Source of the DNA: Hyphomicrobiales bacterium
GTDB lineage: Bacteria; Pseudomonadota; Alphaproteobacteria; Rhizobiales; Beijerinckiaceae
Reading direction: 5' to 3'
NCBI GenBank assembly: GCA_947455645.1
Contig: CANGPA010000001.1
Location: forward strand, 1-64,000
DNA: 64,000 bases
Positions 25,030-33,268 of this stretch are shown piece by piece. The first letter of the stretch is position 1, and each line of letters opens with the position of its first letter. A program made the position numbers and the translations under genes. Under the pieces are notes generated by a model. That model had not been told where the DNA came from, did no database searches, and was given only the letters and a program-made list of their open reading frames with translations.

Positions 25030-26238
25030 ATGACACAGTCTCACAATACAGGGCCACAAGACATTTACGATGTTGTGGTGATTGGAGGCGGACCATCGGG
25101 CGCAACTGCTGCCGATGATCTCGCGCGTGCGGGTCGCTCCGTTGCCTTGCTTGATCGCGCGGGGCGCATCAAGCCTTGTGGCGGCGCGGTTCCCCCGCGT
25201 CTTATCCGTGATTTTTCAATCCCCGATCATCTCATCGTTGCGCGGGTCAATTGTGCACGCATTGTTTCTCCGTCGGGGCGTGAAGTCGATATGCCGGTCG
25301 AAGGCTCTTATGTCGGCATGGTTGATCGCGCCGATTTTGATGAATGGTTGCGCGAGCGCGCCTCGCTTTCCGGTGCGCATCGTGTTACTGGCACCTATGA
25401 GCGGTTCGAACGCGAAGGCGATGGCACACCGCGGATTATTTACAAAACAAATGATGGTGTCGAGCAAAGCATCCATGCGCGTCTCGTAATCGGTGCGGAT
25501 GGCGCTTTGTCAAAAGTCGCACGCGATACGATTCGCGATGGTGATCGTATGCCCTATGTCTTCGCCTATCATGAGATCATCAAATCTCCGCCCGAAGGTG
25601 AAGCGGGTTTTGGTGCGGCGCGCTGTGACGTCTATTATCGCGGCACCTTGTCGCCTGATTTTTACGCGTGGATCTTTCCCCATGGCGACACAACCAGTGT
25701 TGGCACAGGCAGTGCGAATAAAGGTTTTTCATTAAAGGGCTCGGTTGCGGAATTACGCCGCGACACAGGGCTTGCTGCCGCCGAGACAATCCGAAAAGAG
25801 GGTGCTCCGATTCCCTTGAAGCCGCTCAAGAAATGGGACAATGGCCGTGATGTTCTGCTCGCGGGGGACGCAGCCGGTGTGGTGGCCCCCGCATCAGGCG
25901 AAGGCATTTATTACGCGATGCTTGGCGGTCGGCTCGCCGCTGATGCGGTTCATGAATGTTTGCTCACAGGTGACGCGCGCGCGCTGCAATCGGCACGCAA
26001 ACGCTTCATGAAAGATCATGGTCGCGTCTTCTTCATTCTCGGCATCATGCAACGCTTCTGGTATCGCACCGATGGATTGCGCGAGCGCTTTGTCAGCATG
26101 TGTGCGGACAAAGATGTGCAACGGCTCACCTGGCAGTCCTATACGGAAAAGAAACTCGTACGCGCTGATCCGCTTGCGCATATCAAAATCTTTTTCAAAG
26201 ATCTCGCCCATCTTCTTGGCCTTGTGAAACCAGCGTGA
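25030..26238 (+). CDS. bchP: Geranylgeranyl-bacteriochlorophyll reductase
   Basis: FAD-dependent reductase that saturates the geranylgeranyl tail to phytyl. The 402 residues start with the dinucleotide-binding fold YDVVVIGGGPSGATAADDLA. Then come LDRAGRIKPCGGAVPPRLIR, which is typical of BchP/ChlP, and the second FAD motif VLLAGDAAGVVAPASGEGIY. The ATG at 25030 has GGAGG upstream. An in-frame ATG at 25012 inside the preceding gene is less likely. One base separates it from the preceding stop, so the two are coupled. Confidence 0.96.
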   Translation: MTQSHNTGPQDIYDVVVIGGGPSGATAADDLARAGRSVALLDRAGRIKPCGGAVPPRLIRDFSIPDHLIVARVNCARIVSPSGREVDMPVEGSYVGMVDRADFDEWLRERASLSGAHRVTGTYERFEREGDGTPRIIYKTNDGVEQSIHARLVIGADGALSKVARDTIRDGDRMPYVFAYHEIIKSPPEGEAGFGAARCDVYYRGTLSPDFYAWIFPHGDTTSVGTGSANKGFSLKGSVAELRRDTGLAAAETIRKEGAPIPLKPLKKWDNGRDVLLAGDAAGVVAPASGEGIYYAMLGGRLAADAVHECLLTGDARALQSARKRFMKDHGRVFFILGIMQRFWYRTDGLRERFVSMCADKDVQRLTWQSYTEKKLVRADPLAHIKIFFKDLAHLLGLVKPA

Positions 26239-26250
26239 TCGTCGCCCCGC

Positions 26251-26790
26251 ATGATTGATCTTGAACCGGGCTTTATGGCCGCTTTGGGCGGGTCGGCGGC
26301 GGTGGCGATTTTTGTTGCCGGCGCGGGCGGCTTCATGACGGATACCAAGGGCTGGTATCGCGGCTTGCGCTTTCCTGGCTGGAAGCCACCGGATTGGGCC
26401 TTTGGTCCAATCTGGACGGTCGTTCTGCTATGCGCCACGCTGGGCGCTGCGCATGGGATTTATCGTGCGCCGGATACGCAATCCTTTTGGCTGTGTGTGG
26501 CGGCGCTCGGCATCAATGCCGCGCTGAACATCTTCTGGAATTTTGTATTTTTCTTCCTGCGGCGTCCGGATTGGGCGCTGGCCGAGGTGATTGTCTTCTG
26601 GTTTTCGATTGTGGCCGTCATGGCCGCTGTCGGCAATCACGCCCCTTTGGGGGCCCTTTATTTTGTGCCCTATCTCGTCTGGGTCGCCATTGCGACGGTG
26701 CTCAACTGGCGCATCGTCGTGCTCAACCGCCCCTTTGGACGCGCCAATTCCGAACCCACCGATCATAAAGAGCGTCCAGACCATGATTGA
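26251..26790 (+). CDS. tspO: TspO/MBR family protein (CrtK)
   Basis: Five-helix membrane protein of the TspO/peripheral benzodiazepine receptor family. It is known in Rhodobacter as an outer-membrane tetrapyrrole-linked sensor that affects photosynthesis gene expression. The 179 residues contain GWYRGLRFPGWKPPDWAFGP near residue 34, the hallmark WxPP-type motif, followed by NAALNIFWNFVFFFLRRPDW and VPYLVWVAIATVLNWRIVVL. It follows bchP by 12 nt and overlaps the next small gene by 8 nt. Confidence 0.93.
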   Translation: MIDLEPGFMAALGGSAAVAIFVAGAGGFMTDTKGWYRGLRFPGWKPPDWAFGPIWTVVLLCATLGAAHGIYRAPDTQSFWLCVAALGINAALNIFWNFVFFFLRRPDWALAEVIVFWFSIVAVMAAVGNHAPLGALYFVPYLVWVAIATVLNWRIVVLNRPFGRANSEPTDHKERPDHD

Positions 26791-27085
26791 GACCTTTGTT
26801 TCAAGTGGCCAAGCGGCCGATCTTGTTCTGGCGATTATGGCGCTCGAAGCTGTCATTTTGAGTGTTTATCTCAGTCGCAAAGGGCTTTCCCGTTCCATTC
26901 CGGGTTTTATGGCAGCCCTTCTCGCCGGTGCCGCGCTTGTGTTGGCGTTACGGGCGGCCTTGTCGGGTGGCGGGCTGGGCGTCATCGCGCTCTGCCTCGG
27001 GGCGAGCTTTATCGCCCATCTCGCCGAAATTGCTTTGAAGATTGTTTATGCCCGCGCAAATCCAAATGACAGGGAGACGTCGTAG
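26783..27085 (+). CDS. Small three-helix membrane protein, unknown function
   Basis: A 100-residue protein starting at the ATG at 26783, overlapping the tspO end by 8 nt. Three hydrophobic segments can be read: AADLVLAIMALEAVILSVYL, a middle one around PGFMAALLAGAALVLALRAA, and one around VIALCLGASFIAHLAEIAL. The tail (IVYARANPNDRETS) is polar. I do not recognise a named family. Overlap with tspO and proximity to cytochrome c2 suggest cotranscription with photosynthesis genes; no function can be inferred from the sequence. Confidence 0.6.
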   Translation: MIETFVSSGQAADLVLAIMALEAVILSVYLSRKGLSRSIPGFMAALLAGAALVLALRAALSGGGLGVIALCLGASFIAHLAEIALKIVYARANPNDRETS

Positions 27086-27126
27086 AATGCTGTCGTCTGA
27101 CAATACGGCCGACTTCAGGAAGGAAG

Positions 27127-27528
27127 ATGCGCATGTCCCAAATTTTCACGTCCAAAATTCTGGTTCTTTCGTCGCTTGCCGCGGTCCTTATGGCCGCTTC
27201 ACCCGCTTTTGCGGATGGCGACGCCGCCAATGGCGAAAAAGTTTTTATCAAATGCAAGGCCTGCCACGAGAACGAGCAGGGTGTGAACAAGATCGGCCCG
27301 ACGCTGAAGGGCATTGTCGGTCGCAAGACCGCCTCGGTCGAAGGTTACACCTATTCCGAAGCCATGAAGGCCAAGGGCGATGCCGGTCAGGTCTGGGACG
27401 AGGCAACGCTCGCCGCCTATCTGCCCGATCCGAAGGCCTATGTGCCGGGCACGAAAATGGCTTTTGCCGGCCTGAAAAATCCGCAGGAAGTGGCCGACGT
27501 CATCGCCTATCTCAAGTCGAAGCCGTAA
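27127..27528 (+). CDS. cycA: Cytochrome c2
   Basis: Periplasmic electron carrier between the cytochrome bc1 complex and the reaction centre. The 133 residues begin with a signal peptide (SKILVLSSLAAVLMAASPAF then ADG, cleavage probably after AFA), followed by the single haem motif CKACH at about residue 43. The sequence NKIGPTLKGIVGRK and the axial methionine in VPGTKMAFAGL follow. Length and motif order fit class I cytochrome c2. AGGAAGGAAG precedes the start. A tetraheme PufC encoded at 41 kb would be its usual acceptor at the reaction centre. Confidence 0.93.
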   Translation: MRMSQIFTSKILVLSSLAAVLMAASPAFADGDAANGEKVFIKCKACHENEQGVNKIGPTLKGIVGRKTASVEGYTYSEAMKAKGDAGQVWDEATLAAYLPDPKAYVPGTKMAFAGLKNPQEVADVIAYLKSKP

Positions 27529-27577
27529 GGGTTCGGTCTGATTTTACGTCATGCGGCGCATCCTTTAGGGGTGCCGC

Positions 27578-28597
27578 ATGACGGATATCGAGCAACGCAA
27601 ACGCGATCACATCGACATTGTCTTGTCGGGCACGGCACGCCATAGCGCCACGGCCGGCTTTGACGCGATCGCCTTCGACCATAATGCCTTGCCCGAGCTA
27701 TCGCTCGACGCGGTCGATCTCAAAACACGGTTTCTTGGAAAGGCGCTGAAGCTTCCTTTTCTCGCCTCGTCCATGACCGGCGGGCCGCAGGATGCCGATC
27801 GCGTCAATCACGCGCTGGCCGAGGCGGCAGAGCATTGCGGCTTCGCGATGGGCGTTGGCTCACAGCGTATTGCGTTGTCCGAGGGTGCCACGCATGGGCT
27901 CGATCGCCGCTTGCGCAAAGCAGCGCCATCGATTCCGCTTTTTGCCAATCTCGGCGCCGTTCAACTCGTCACGGGCATGGGTATCACTGATGCACGCCGT
28001 GCGGTCGATCAGATCGAGGCGGATGCCCTCATTCTGCATCTGAATCCCGTTCAGGAAGCCATTCAGGAGGGCGGAGATCGCGATTGGCGCGGTGTTACCG
28101 CCGCCATTGCGGCGCTCATTCCTGCGCTTCCCGTTCCGGTCATCGTCAAAGAAGTCGGGTTTGGGATTTCAGGCGATGTCGCGCGACGCCTCGTTGAATG
28201 TGGGGTCGCGGCCATTGATGTTGCGGGTGCGGGCGGCACGAGCTGGGCCGCGGTTGAGGGTCGCCGCGCGGGTAATCATGAGGGGCAGGACTTAGGCGAA
28301 ATTTTCCGCGATTGGGGTATTCCCACCGCTGAGTCGCTCGCCTCCATTCGGGCGCGCTTTCCCGACCTGCCTTTGATTGCATCAGGCGGAGTCCGTCACG
28401 GGCTTGATGGCGCAAAAGCCATTCGCTTGGGTGCGGATGTTGTGGGGCAGGCAGCCTCCCTTTTACCGGCGGCGATGCAAGGAACAGAGGCCGTCATCGC
28501 GCATGTCGAAGCCTTTGCGCGTGCGCTGCGGCTTGCCTGTTTTGCCACCGGGTCAAAAGATCTCCGCGCACTCAAAAAAGCCCCCTTACGCGGATAG
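27578..28597 (+). CDS. fni: Type 2 isopentenyl-diphosphate delta-isomerase
   Basis: FMN- and NADPH-dependent TIM-barrel isomerase that interconverts IPP and DMAPP for carotenoid and phytyl synthesis. The 339 residues show RKRDHIDIVLSG at the N-terminus, LASSMTGGPQDADRVNHALA, FAMGVGSQR, LHLNPVQEAIQEGGDRDWRG, VIVKEVGFGISGDVARRLVE and VAGAGGTSWAAVEGRRA, all conserved in type 2 IDI. It lies 49 nt after cycA and converges on crtC with 7 nt between stops. Its presence in the PGC together with dxs at 53.5 kb ties isoprenoid supply to pigment synthesis. Confidence 0.95.
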   Translation: MTDIEQRKRDHIDIVLSGTARHSATAGFDAIAFDHNALPELSLDAVDLKTRFLGKALKLPFLASSMTGGPQDADRVNHALAEAAEHCGFAMGVGSQRIALSEGATHGLDRRLRKAAPSIPLFANLGAVQLVTGMGITDARRAVDQIEADALILHLNPVQEAIQEGGDRDWRGVTAAIAALIPALPVPVIVKEVGFGISGDVARRLVECGVAAIDVAGAGGTSWAAVEGRRAGNHEGQDLGEIFRDWGIPTAESLASIRARFPDLPLIASGGVRHGLDGAKAIRLGADVVGQAASLLPAAMQGTEAVIAHVEAFARALRLACFATGSKDLRALKKAPLRG

Positions 28598-28604
28598 ACT
28601 CTCG

Positions 28605-29534
28605 TCACGCGCGGCGCGGCATTTTGAACGGCAACATGCGTTGCACAAGCGGGTTCGTGAAACGGTCAAGCGATAGGCTTTCGTGAAAGACGGGCACCGT
28701 CTCCTCATCAATACGCGTGTGAAACAGCGAGCGCGTATAGAAGGGCGAATCTTCAAGCGTTTTGACATCATCAAGAGGATGATCCGCATGCGCGGGGCGT
28801 CCCATGCGCCAGAAGGCTCGACCTAGTTCAACCGGTTTCGGAATCGCAATCTCTTGCGGCACACCATCCTCTTTGATGCGCAAAGCAAAGCCTGATCGAC
28901 TTCCGTCTTTCAGCACACGGTCATACACAATATGCGCACTGTCTTTTAACGCCGCGCGCGACCAGACCCAGGATGAAAAATCCTCTTCAAGCGGACGTGT
29001 CCCCCAATTCATGTCGTGATAGCCAGTGCCACGCCACGATAGGCCGGGCTTCTCAAAATCCGCTTTAACATCGGCAACCGGTGCAACCGGACGCCAGCGA
29101 TGGCGCATGCCCGGATCAAGCGCGAGTTCTGCCATGGATGTCAGTCTTGGTTTCAACCGCACAATGCCGCGCACGCGTGAGGGAAAGGGCACGGTGATTT
29201 CATCAATACGGATGACCAGCGTATCCTCTTCCCATGTCATTGAAGAGGGTCCAATTTGAAACTGCGCGGCGCTGCGCGTCATATGTCTTTTGCTGCGTTC
29301 GGTCATACACCAGCGATGACCGAGATCGCCGTAAAGCCCGATATTGATTGAACAAAAATTTTCAGGATCAGCGGGTACTCTTTTGCGCGCAGAAAAATAA
29401 TAGGGCGAGAACACACTGCCGACAAAACCGATGATAGCAAGACCATGCCGATGATCATCACTCAACGCATCAAGATACCACCAGCGATAGCCATTCGTAG
29501 GCACAAGCTCGCCGAACTGTTCGAGTGTCTTCAT
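28605..29534 (-). CDS. crtC: Carotenoid 1,2-hydratase (hydroxyneurosporene synthase)
   Basis: Adds water across the terminal double bond of acyclic carotenoids, in the spheroidene/spirilloxanthin pathway. The 309 residues contain GYRWWYLDALSDDHRHGLAI, FVGSVFSPYYFSARKR, WRGTGYHDMNWGTRPLEEDF and FSSWVWSRAALKDSAHIVYD, which are typical of CrtC. Its start overlaps the crtD stop by 4 nt. Active as a membrane-associated enzyme in the family; no membrane helix is visible here. Confidence 0.94.
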   Translation of the reverse strand: MKTLEQFGELVPTNGYRWWYLDALSDDHRHGLAIIGFVGSVFSPYYFSARKRVPADPENFCSINIGLYGDLGHRWCMTERSKRHMTRSAAQFQIGPSSMTWEEDTLVIRIDEITVPFPSRVRGIVRLKPRLTSMAELALDPGMRHRWRPVAPVADVKADFEKPGLSWRGTGYHDMNWGTRPLEEDFSSWVWSRAALKDSAHIVYDRVLKDGSRSGFALRIKEDGVPQEIAIPKPVELGRAFWRMGRPAHADHPLDDVKTLEDSPFYTRSLFHTRIDEETVPVFHESLSLDRFTNPLVQRMLPFKMPRRA

Positions 29535-31036
29535 GCGCCGCGTTTTCCTTTTGCGCTTTGTGCGAGAAGCGCCTCTGCCGCATGGCGTCCTGACATCGCC
29601 GCCATGGGCACGCCCGCACCCGGATGGGCACTGCCGCCGGCAAGATAAAGTCCGGGAATTTTAGTGCGCGCACCGGGCCGTTTGAACGACGCCATAAAGC
29701 CGTGCGACGCGCGGCCATAAAGCGCGCCGCCGGTTGAGGGGAAAAGCTCCGCGAAACCTTGCGGTGATGTTGGTGTAACACGTGTGTCATTCCATATCAG
29801 CGAGAGGCCGCATTCACTTAATTTATGACGCATCGCACGTTCAACACGATCAAGATTTTTTTCCGGTTGATCGCCATTGGCGGGTGAATTGACTAAAATC
29901 AAAAGACGCTCCGCACCACCTTGAAACGCGACACGATCTTGCGCGCAAATATATACCGTCGGATCAGACGGATATCCCGTGCGCAAATCATCAAATTCAT
30001 GTTTGTAATGACGTGAAAAAAACACCGAGTGAAGCGCTAAGGGAAAACCTCGTGTTTCAAGATGCGCGCACCATGTGATCGCTGAAAGAGAACGGGCTTT
30101 AAGAGGCACGGGATCAAAAGCGGATGCAATGGTTTGCCCGAATAATCCGGAGGCCAACGCATTCACATCCGCATTCACAATCACATCGCCACAGGCAATG
30201 CGTTCGCCTTCTGCGGTGATCACCGCCGAGACATGACCCTGTTCGGTTTCAATCTCTTTTATTGTCGTATTGTAACGGCATGCCCCGCCGTTTTTTTGAA
30301 ACACGCTTTCAAAAGCGCGCGCTACCGCATGCATGCCGCCTTTGACCGACCACACGCCCTCCTGCTCCACATGTGCGATGAGCAACAAGGTCGCCACGGC
30401 TGAAAAGGGAGACGAGCCGACATAGGTGGCATAGCGGCCAAAAAGTTGCTGCAAGCGCGGGTCTTTCAGATGCCGCGTCACCGCGCCCCAAAGCGTTTCA
30501 AACGGGTTGATTTTCATCATGTTCAAAAGGCCAGCAACGCCGCCACCAAACGCCACATCAAAAGGCGAGGGGCGCTGGGCCTCGATGAAAGTCTTGTTGA
30601 GCGTTTCAAACATATGCCGCGCTTCGGCCTGCATCGCGCGAAAGCGGCGCGCCTCATCACGTCCGGCGAACGCACCGATCGCATCCACGCTTTGTTCAAG
30701 CGATGCGAAAAGGTCGAGTTCCGGCCCATGGCCCCAGGAGTGACGCGCAAGGACATCCAGCGGTTTCAAAGTCAGTTCGGCATCGAGCGATGTTCCGGCT
30801 TCCGCAAAAATCCGCTCGAAAATGCCGCGCATCGTGAAGACGGTCGGCCCGCCATCAATCAAGGCATCGCCGGCGCGCACCTGCCGCATCTTGCCGCCGG
30901 GGGTGGATTGGCGCTCGAGCAGAAGAACATCCCGCCCGCGTGCGGCGAGCGCTGTGGCGGCAACAAGCCCGCCAATTCCGGCGCCGATAACGACAATCCG
31001 CTCGCTCTTCACGTCCGGGCGGCTCCTGTTGCGCAT
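29531..31036 (-). CDS. crtD: 1-hydroxycarotenoid 3,4-desaturase (methoxyneurosporene dehydrogenase)
   Basis: FAD-dependent desaturase, a paralogue of CrtI, acting on 1-hydroxy carotenoids. The 501 residues begin with RIVVIGAGIGGLVAATALAA and ERQSTPGGKMRQV, and carry the C-terminal phytoene-desaturase signature LYLAGGSAHPGAGVPMAAMS. The assignment as CrtD rather than CrtI rests on the pairing with crtC (4-nt overlap), the divergent crtEF genes, and the clearly CrtI-like gene at 47-48.5 kb. The ATG lies 13 nt from the PpsR box in the crtD-crtE gap. Confidence 0.92.
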   Translation of the reverse strand: MRNRSRPDVKSERIVVIGAGIGGLVAATALAARGRDVLLLERQSTPGGKMRQVRAGDALIDGGPTVFTMRGIFERIFAEAGTSLDAELTLKPLDVLARHSWGHGPELDLFASLEQSVDAIGAFAGRDEARRFRAMQAEARHMFETLNKTFIEAQRPSPFDVAFGGGVAGLLNMMKINPFETLWGAVTRHLKDPRLQQLFGRYATYVGSSPFSAVATLLLIAHVEQEGVWSVKGGMHAVARAFESVFQKNGGACRYNTTIKEIETEQGHVSAVITAEGERIACGDVIVNADVNALASGLFGQTIASAFDPVPLKARSLSAITWCAHLETRGFPLALHSVFFSRHYKHEFDDLRTGYPSDPTVYICAQDRVAFQGGAERLLILVNSPANGDQPEKNLDRVERAMRHKLSECGLSLIWNDTRVTPTSPQGFAELFPSTGGALYGRASHGFMASFKRPGARTKIPGLYLAGGSAHPGAGVPMAAMSGRHAAEALLAQSAKGKRGA

Positions 31037-31048
31037 GGGATCGAACTA

Positions 31049-31066
31049 TGTCAATATTTTCTGACA
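31049..31066 (+). promoter_or_regulatory. PpsR-type operator in the crtD-crtE divergent region, with crtE promoter
   Basis: TGTCAATATTTTCTGACA is an exact TGT-N12-ACA box. CTGACA at its right end forms a plausible -35 element for crtE with TATGTG 17 bp downstream (31084-31089). A degenerate second box (right half GTGACA, left half lost) ends at 31092, exactly 8 bp after the first, the spacing seen in front of bchC. Read toward crtD, the box is just 13 nt upstream of its ATG. Confidence 0.65.
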
Positions 31067-31159
31067 GTCGCAAGCGACCAGATTATGTGACATTGATAAT
31101 CAGGCCGCTGCCGATCAGGAGAAACGCGTTCCGCGTTACGAACCAGGGGAGACGCTGGG

Positions 31160-32032
31160 ATGGATGTCGCGACCCGCCTCGAGACCGAACTCGACCATGC
31201 AATCAGTCGTGCCGGTGGCGCGGATTGTCCCCCAATTTTGGCGGAAGCCATGCGCTATGCCGTCTTTCCGGGCGGTGCGCGCATCAGACCCCGTTTGACC
31301 CTCGCGGTGGCGATGGCCTGTGGCGATACCTTGCCGGTGGCCACGGATGCCGGTGCCGCGGCGATTGAACTGCTCCATTGTGCTTCGCTCGTTCATGACG
31401 ATCTGCCCTGTTTCGATGCCGCGGCGCTTCGGCGTGGTAAACCCTCGGTCCATACCGCCTATGGCGAGCGGACGGCGGTTCTCGTGGGCGATGCGCTCAT
31501 TGTTTTGGCTTTTGAACAACTGGCCGTGCGTCTGGCACGGCACGGCGACCGGCTCGCCCCTTTGGTAAAGATCATCAGCGCCGCGGTCGGTGGGCCGCAT
31601 GGAATCGCAGCGGGACAAGCATGGGAATGCGAACCGCAAATTGATCTTGTGCGCTATCAGCGCTCGAAAACGGGCGCTTTGTTTGCTGCCTGCACAATGG
31701 CAGGTGCTGCAGCAGCGGGCCGCGAGCCCGAAGCTTGGCGCACCCTCGGTTATGCCATTGGCGAGGCGTTTCAGGTGGCAGATGATCTGCGCGATGTTGC
31801 GGGTTCCGAGCAGGCGCTTGGCAAGCCCGTGGGGCAAGATGCCACCCATCACCGTCCCAATGCGGTGGCGGCCTTCGGCTTTGAGGGCGCGATGCGACGG
31901 TTTGAAAATCTGCTCGATGAGGCGCTGGCCGCCATTCCGCCTTGCCCGGGTGCAGAGCCGCTCGGCCATCAGATTGCCGCCGTGTCAAAAAGTCTGGTCA
32001 CCGGCCTGTCCGCCCGCACGGTCGCGGCCTGA
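31160..32032 (+). CDS. crtE: Geranylgeranyl diphosphate synthase
   Basis: Condenses IPP onto FPP/GPP to make C20 geranylgeranyl-PP, used by CrtB for phytoene and by BchG for the bacteriochlorophyll tail. The 290 residues show the first aspartate-rich motif VHDDLPCFDAAALRRGKPS (about residue 80-98) and the second QVADDLRDVAGSEQALGKPV. ATG at 31160 is preceded by GGGGAGAC. It leads the crtEF-bchCXYZ-puf block. Confidence 0.95.
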   Translation: MDVATRLETELDHAISRAGGADCPPILAEAMRYAVFPGGARIRPRLTLAVAMACGDTLPVATDAGAAAIELLHCASLVHDDLPCFDAAALRRGKPSVHTAYGERTAVLVGDALIVLAFEQLAVRLARHGDRLAPLVKIISAAVGGPHGIAAGQAWECEPQIDLVRYQRSKTGALFAACTMAGAAAAGREPEAWRTLGYAIGEAFQVADDLRDVAGSEQALGKPVGQDATHHRPNAVAAFGFEGAMRRFENLLDEALAAIPPCPGAEPLGHQIAAVSKSLVTGLSARTVAA

Positions 32033-32047
32033 TCGGATCCCGCTTTC

Positions 32048-33154
32048 ATGAGCCTCAAGGACCGCTGGCGGACGTTCCGCAATCGCATGATTGCGCGTCC
32101 GGGCTTTCAAGCCTTCGCGGCCGCCTTTCCTTTAACGCGACCGATCGCACGGGCACGCTCGAAAGCGCTATTCGATCTCATTGCGGGCTTCACCTATTCG
32201 CAAACACTGGTGGCCTGCCTCGAGCTTGATCTGATCGCGCGGCTTGCCGACGGACCCGCAACGCTTGAGTCGCTCGCCAAAGCGCTTGATTTTGCGCCAG
32301 ATCGGCTCGAACGCCTGCTCAAAGCGGCCGTCAGTCTCGACATTTTGGAGAAAACCTCATCCGGTGCGTTTGATCTCGGCATTCATGGCGCTGCTTTGCT
32401 CGGCAATCCGTGGATTGCGGGGTTCATTCGCCACCATCCGATTCTCTATGATGATTTGCGCGATCCGATTGCGGTCTTGCGCGATCCGTCCGAAACCGGC
32501 CTGTCACGCTATTGGGCCTATGCCGGTGCGGGTGAGGGGCAAACCTCTGAAAAGAAAGATGTTTCTGCCTATACCGCTTTGATGGCAGCGTCTCAGGCGG
32601 CGGTCGCGCGGGAAATTCTGGCGCTTCATGATTTTTCCGATTGCGACGAGGTGCTTGATATTGGCGGCAGCAATGGCAGTTTTATTGTCGCGGCCGCCGC
32701 GCGTTACCCCCAGCTCCGGTTCACCTTGTTTGATTTGCCGGCGGTTGCGGGGCTAGCGGCTGAAAATTTTGAAAAATCAGGCATTTCCAACCGCGCCAAG
32801 GCGATTCCCGGCTCTTTTTTGACCGATCCTCTGCCTAAAACCGCCCAAGTGGCGACCCTCATCCGCGTCCTCCACGACCATGACGACGAATCGGCACTCA
32901 GGATTTTAGAGGCGGCTCATGCCTGTCTTCCACAGGGCGGGCGCCTTATTTTAGCCGAGCCCCTTTCGGGCGATGCGGCCACCGCTCCCATCAGTGATGG
33001 CTATTTCGGCCTGTATTTCGCCGCAATGGGCCAAGGGAAAACCCGTACCCCCGGCGAGATCGCTCAAATTGCCCAAAAAGCGGGCTTTCAGACAAGTGAG
33101 CCGCCCCGCACGCGGATGCCGCTGATCACGAGTGTCATCGTACTTAGACGTTGA
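32048..33154 (+). CDS. crtF: Hydroxyneurosporene/spirilloxanthin O-methyltransferase
   Basis: SAM-dependent O-methyltransferase that methylates the 1-hydroxyl group made by CrtC, giving methoxy carotenoids such as spirilloxanthin. The 368 residues have an N-terminal dimerisation domain (LELDLIARLADGPATLESLA) and the SAM-binding motif VLDIGGSNGSFIVAAAARYP followed by FTLFDLPAV. The motif LIRVLHDHDDESALRIL includes a catalytic-base histidine as in related enzymes. It is 15 nt downstream of crtE. Confidence 0.93.
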   Translation: MSLKDRWRTFRNRMIARPGFQAFAAAFPLTRPIARARSKALFDLIAGFTYSQTLVACLELDLIARLADGPATLESLAKALDFAPDRLERLLKAAVSLDILEKTSSGAFDLGIHGAALLGNPWIAGFIRHHPILYDDLRDPIAVLRDPSETGLSRYWAYAGAGEGQTSEKKDVSAYTALMAASQAAVAREILALHDFSDCDEVLDIGGSNGSFIVAAAARYPQLRFTLFDLPAVAGLAAENFEKSGISNRAKAIPGSFLTDPLPKTAQVATLIRVLHDHDDESALRILEAAHACLPQGGRLILAEPLSGDAATAPISDGYFGLYFAAMGQGKTRTPGEIAQIAQKAGFQTSEPPRTRMPLITSVIVLRR

Positions 33155-33167
33155 CAGACCCTATCAA

Positions 33168-33211
33168 TGTCATGTTGTATTGACGTTTAAGAGTGTCATA
33201 GTAAAGTGACA
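33168..33211 (+). promoter_or_regulatory. Double PpsR-type operator of bchC
   Basis: Two boxes, TGTCATGTTGTATTGACG (33168-33185) and TGTCATAGTAAAGTGACA (33194-33211), are separated by exactly 8 bp. In R. capsulatus, CrtJ binds the bchC promoter cooperatively at two palindromes 8 bp apart, covering the -35 and -10 elements. Here TTGACG (33180-33185) and TAAAGT (33202-33207), with a 16-bp spacer, would be those elements. Sequence and geometry are seen directly; binding by this PpsR is inferred. Confidence 0.75.
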
Positions 33212-33268
33212 GTCGGGAAAACGGATCTGGACAGCCGCGTCCGCATGGTTCGTCGGGGGAAATGTGAG

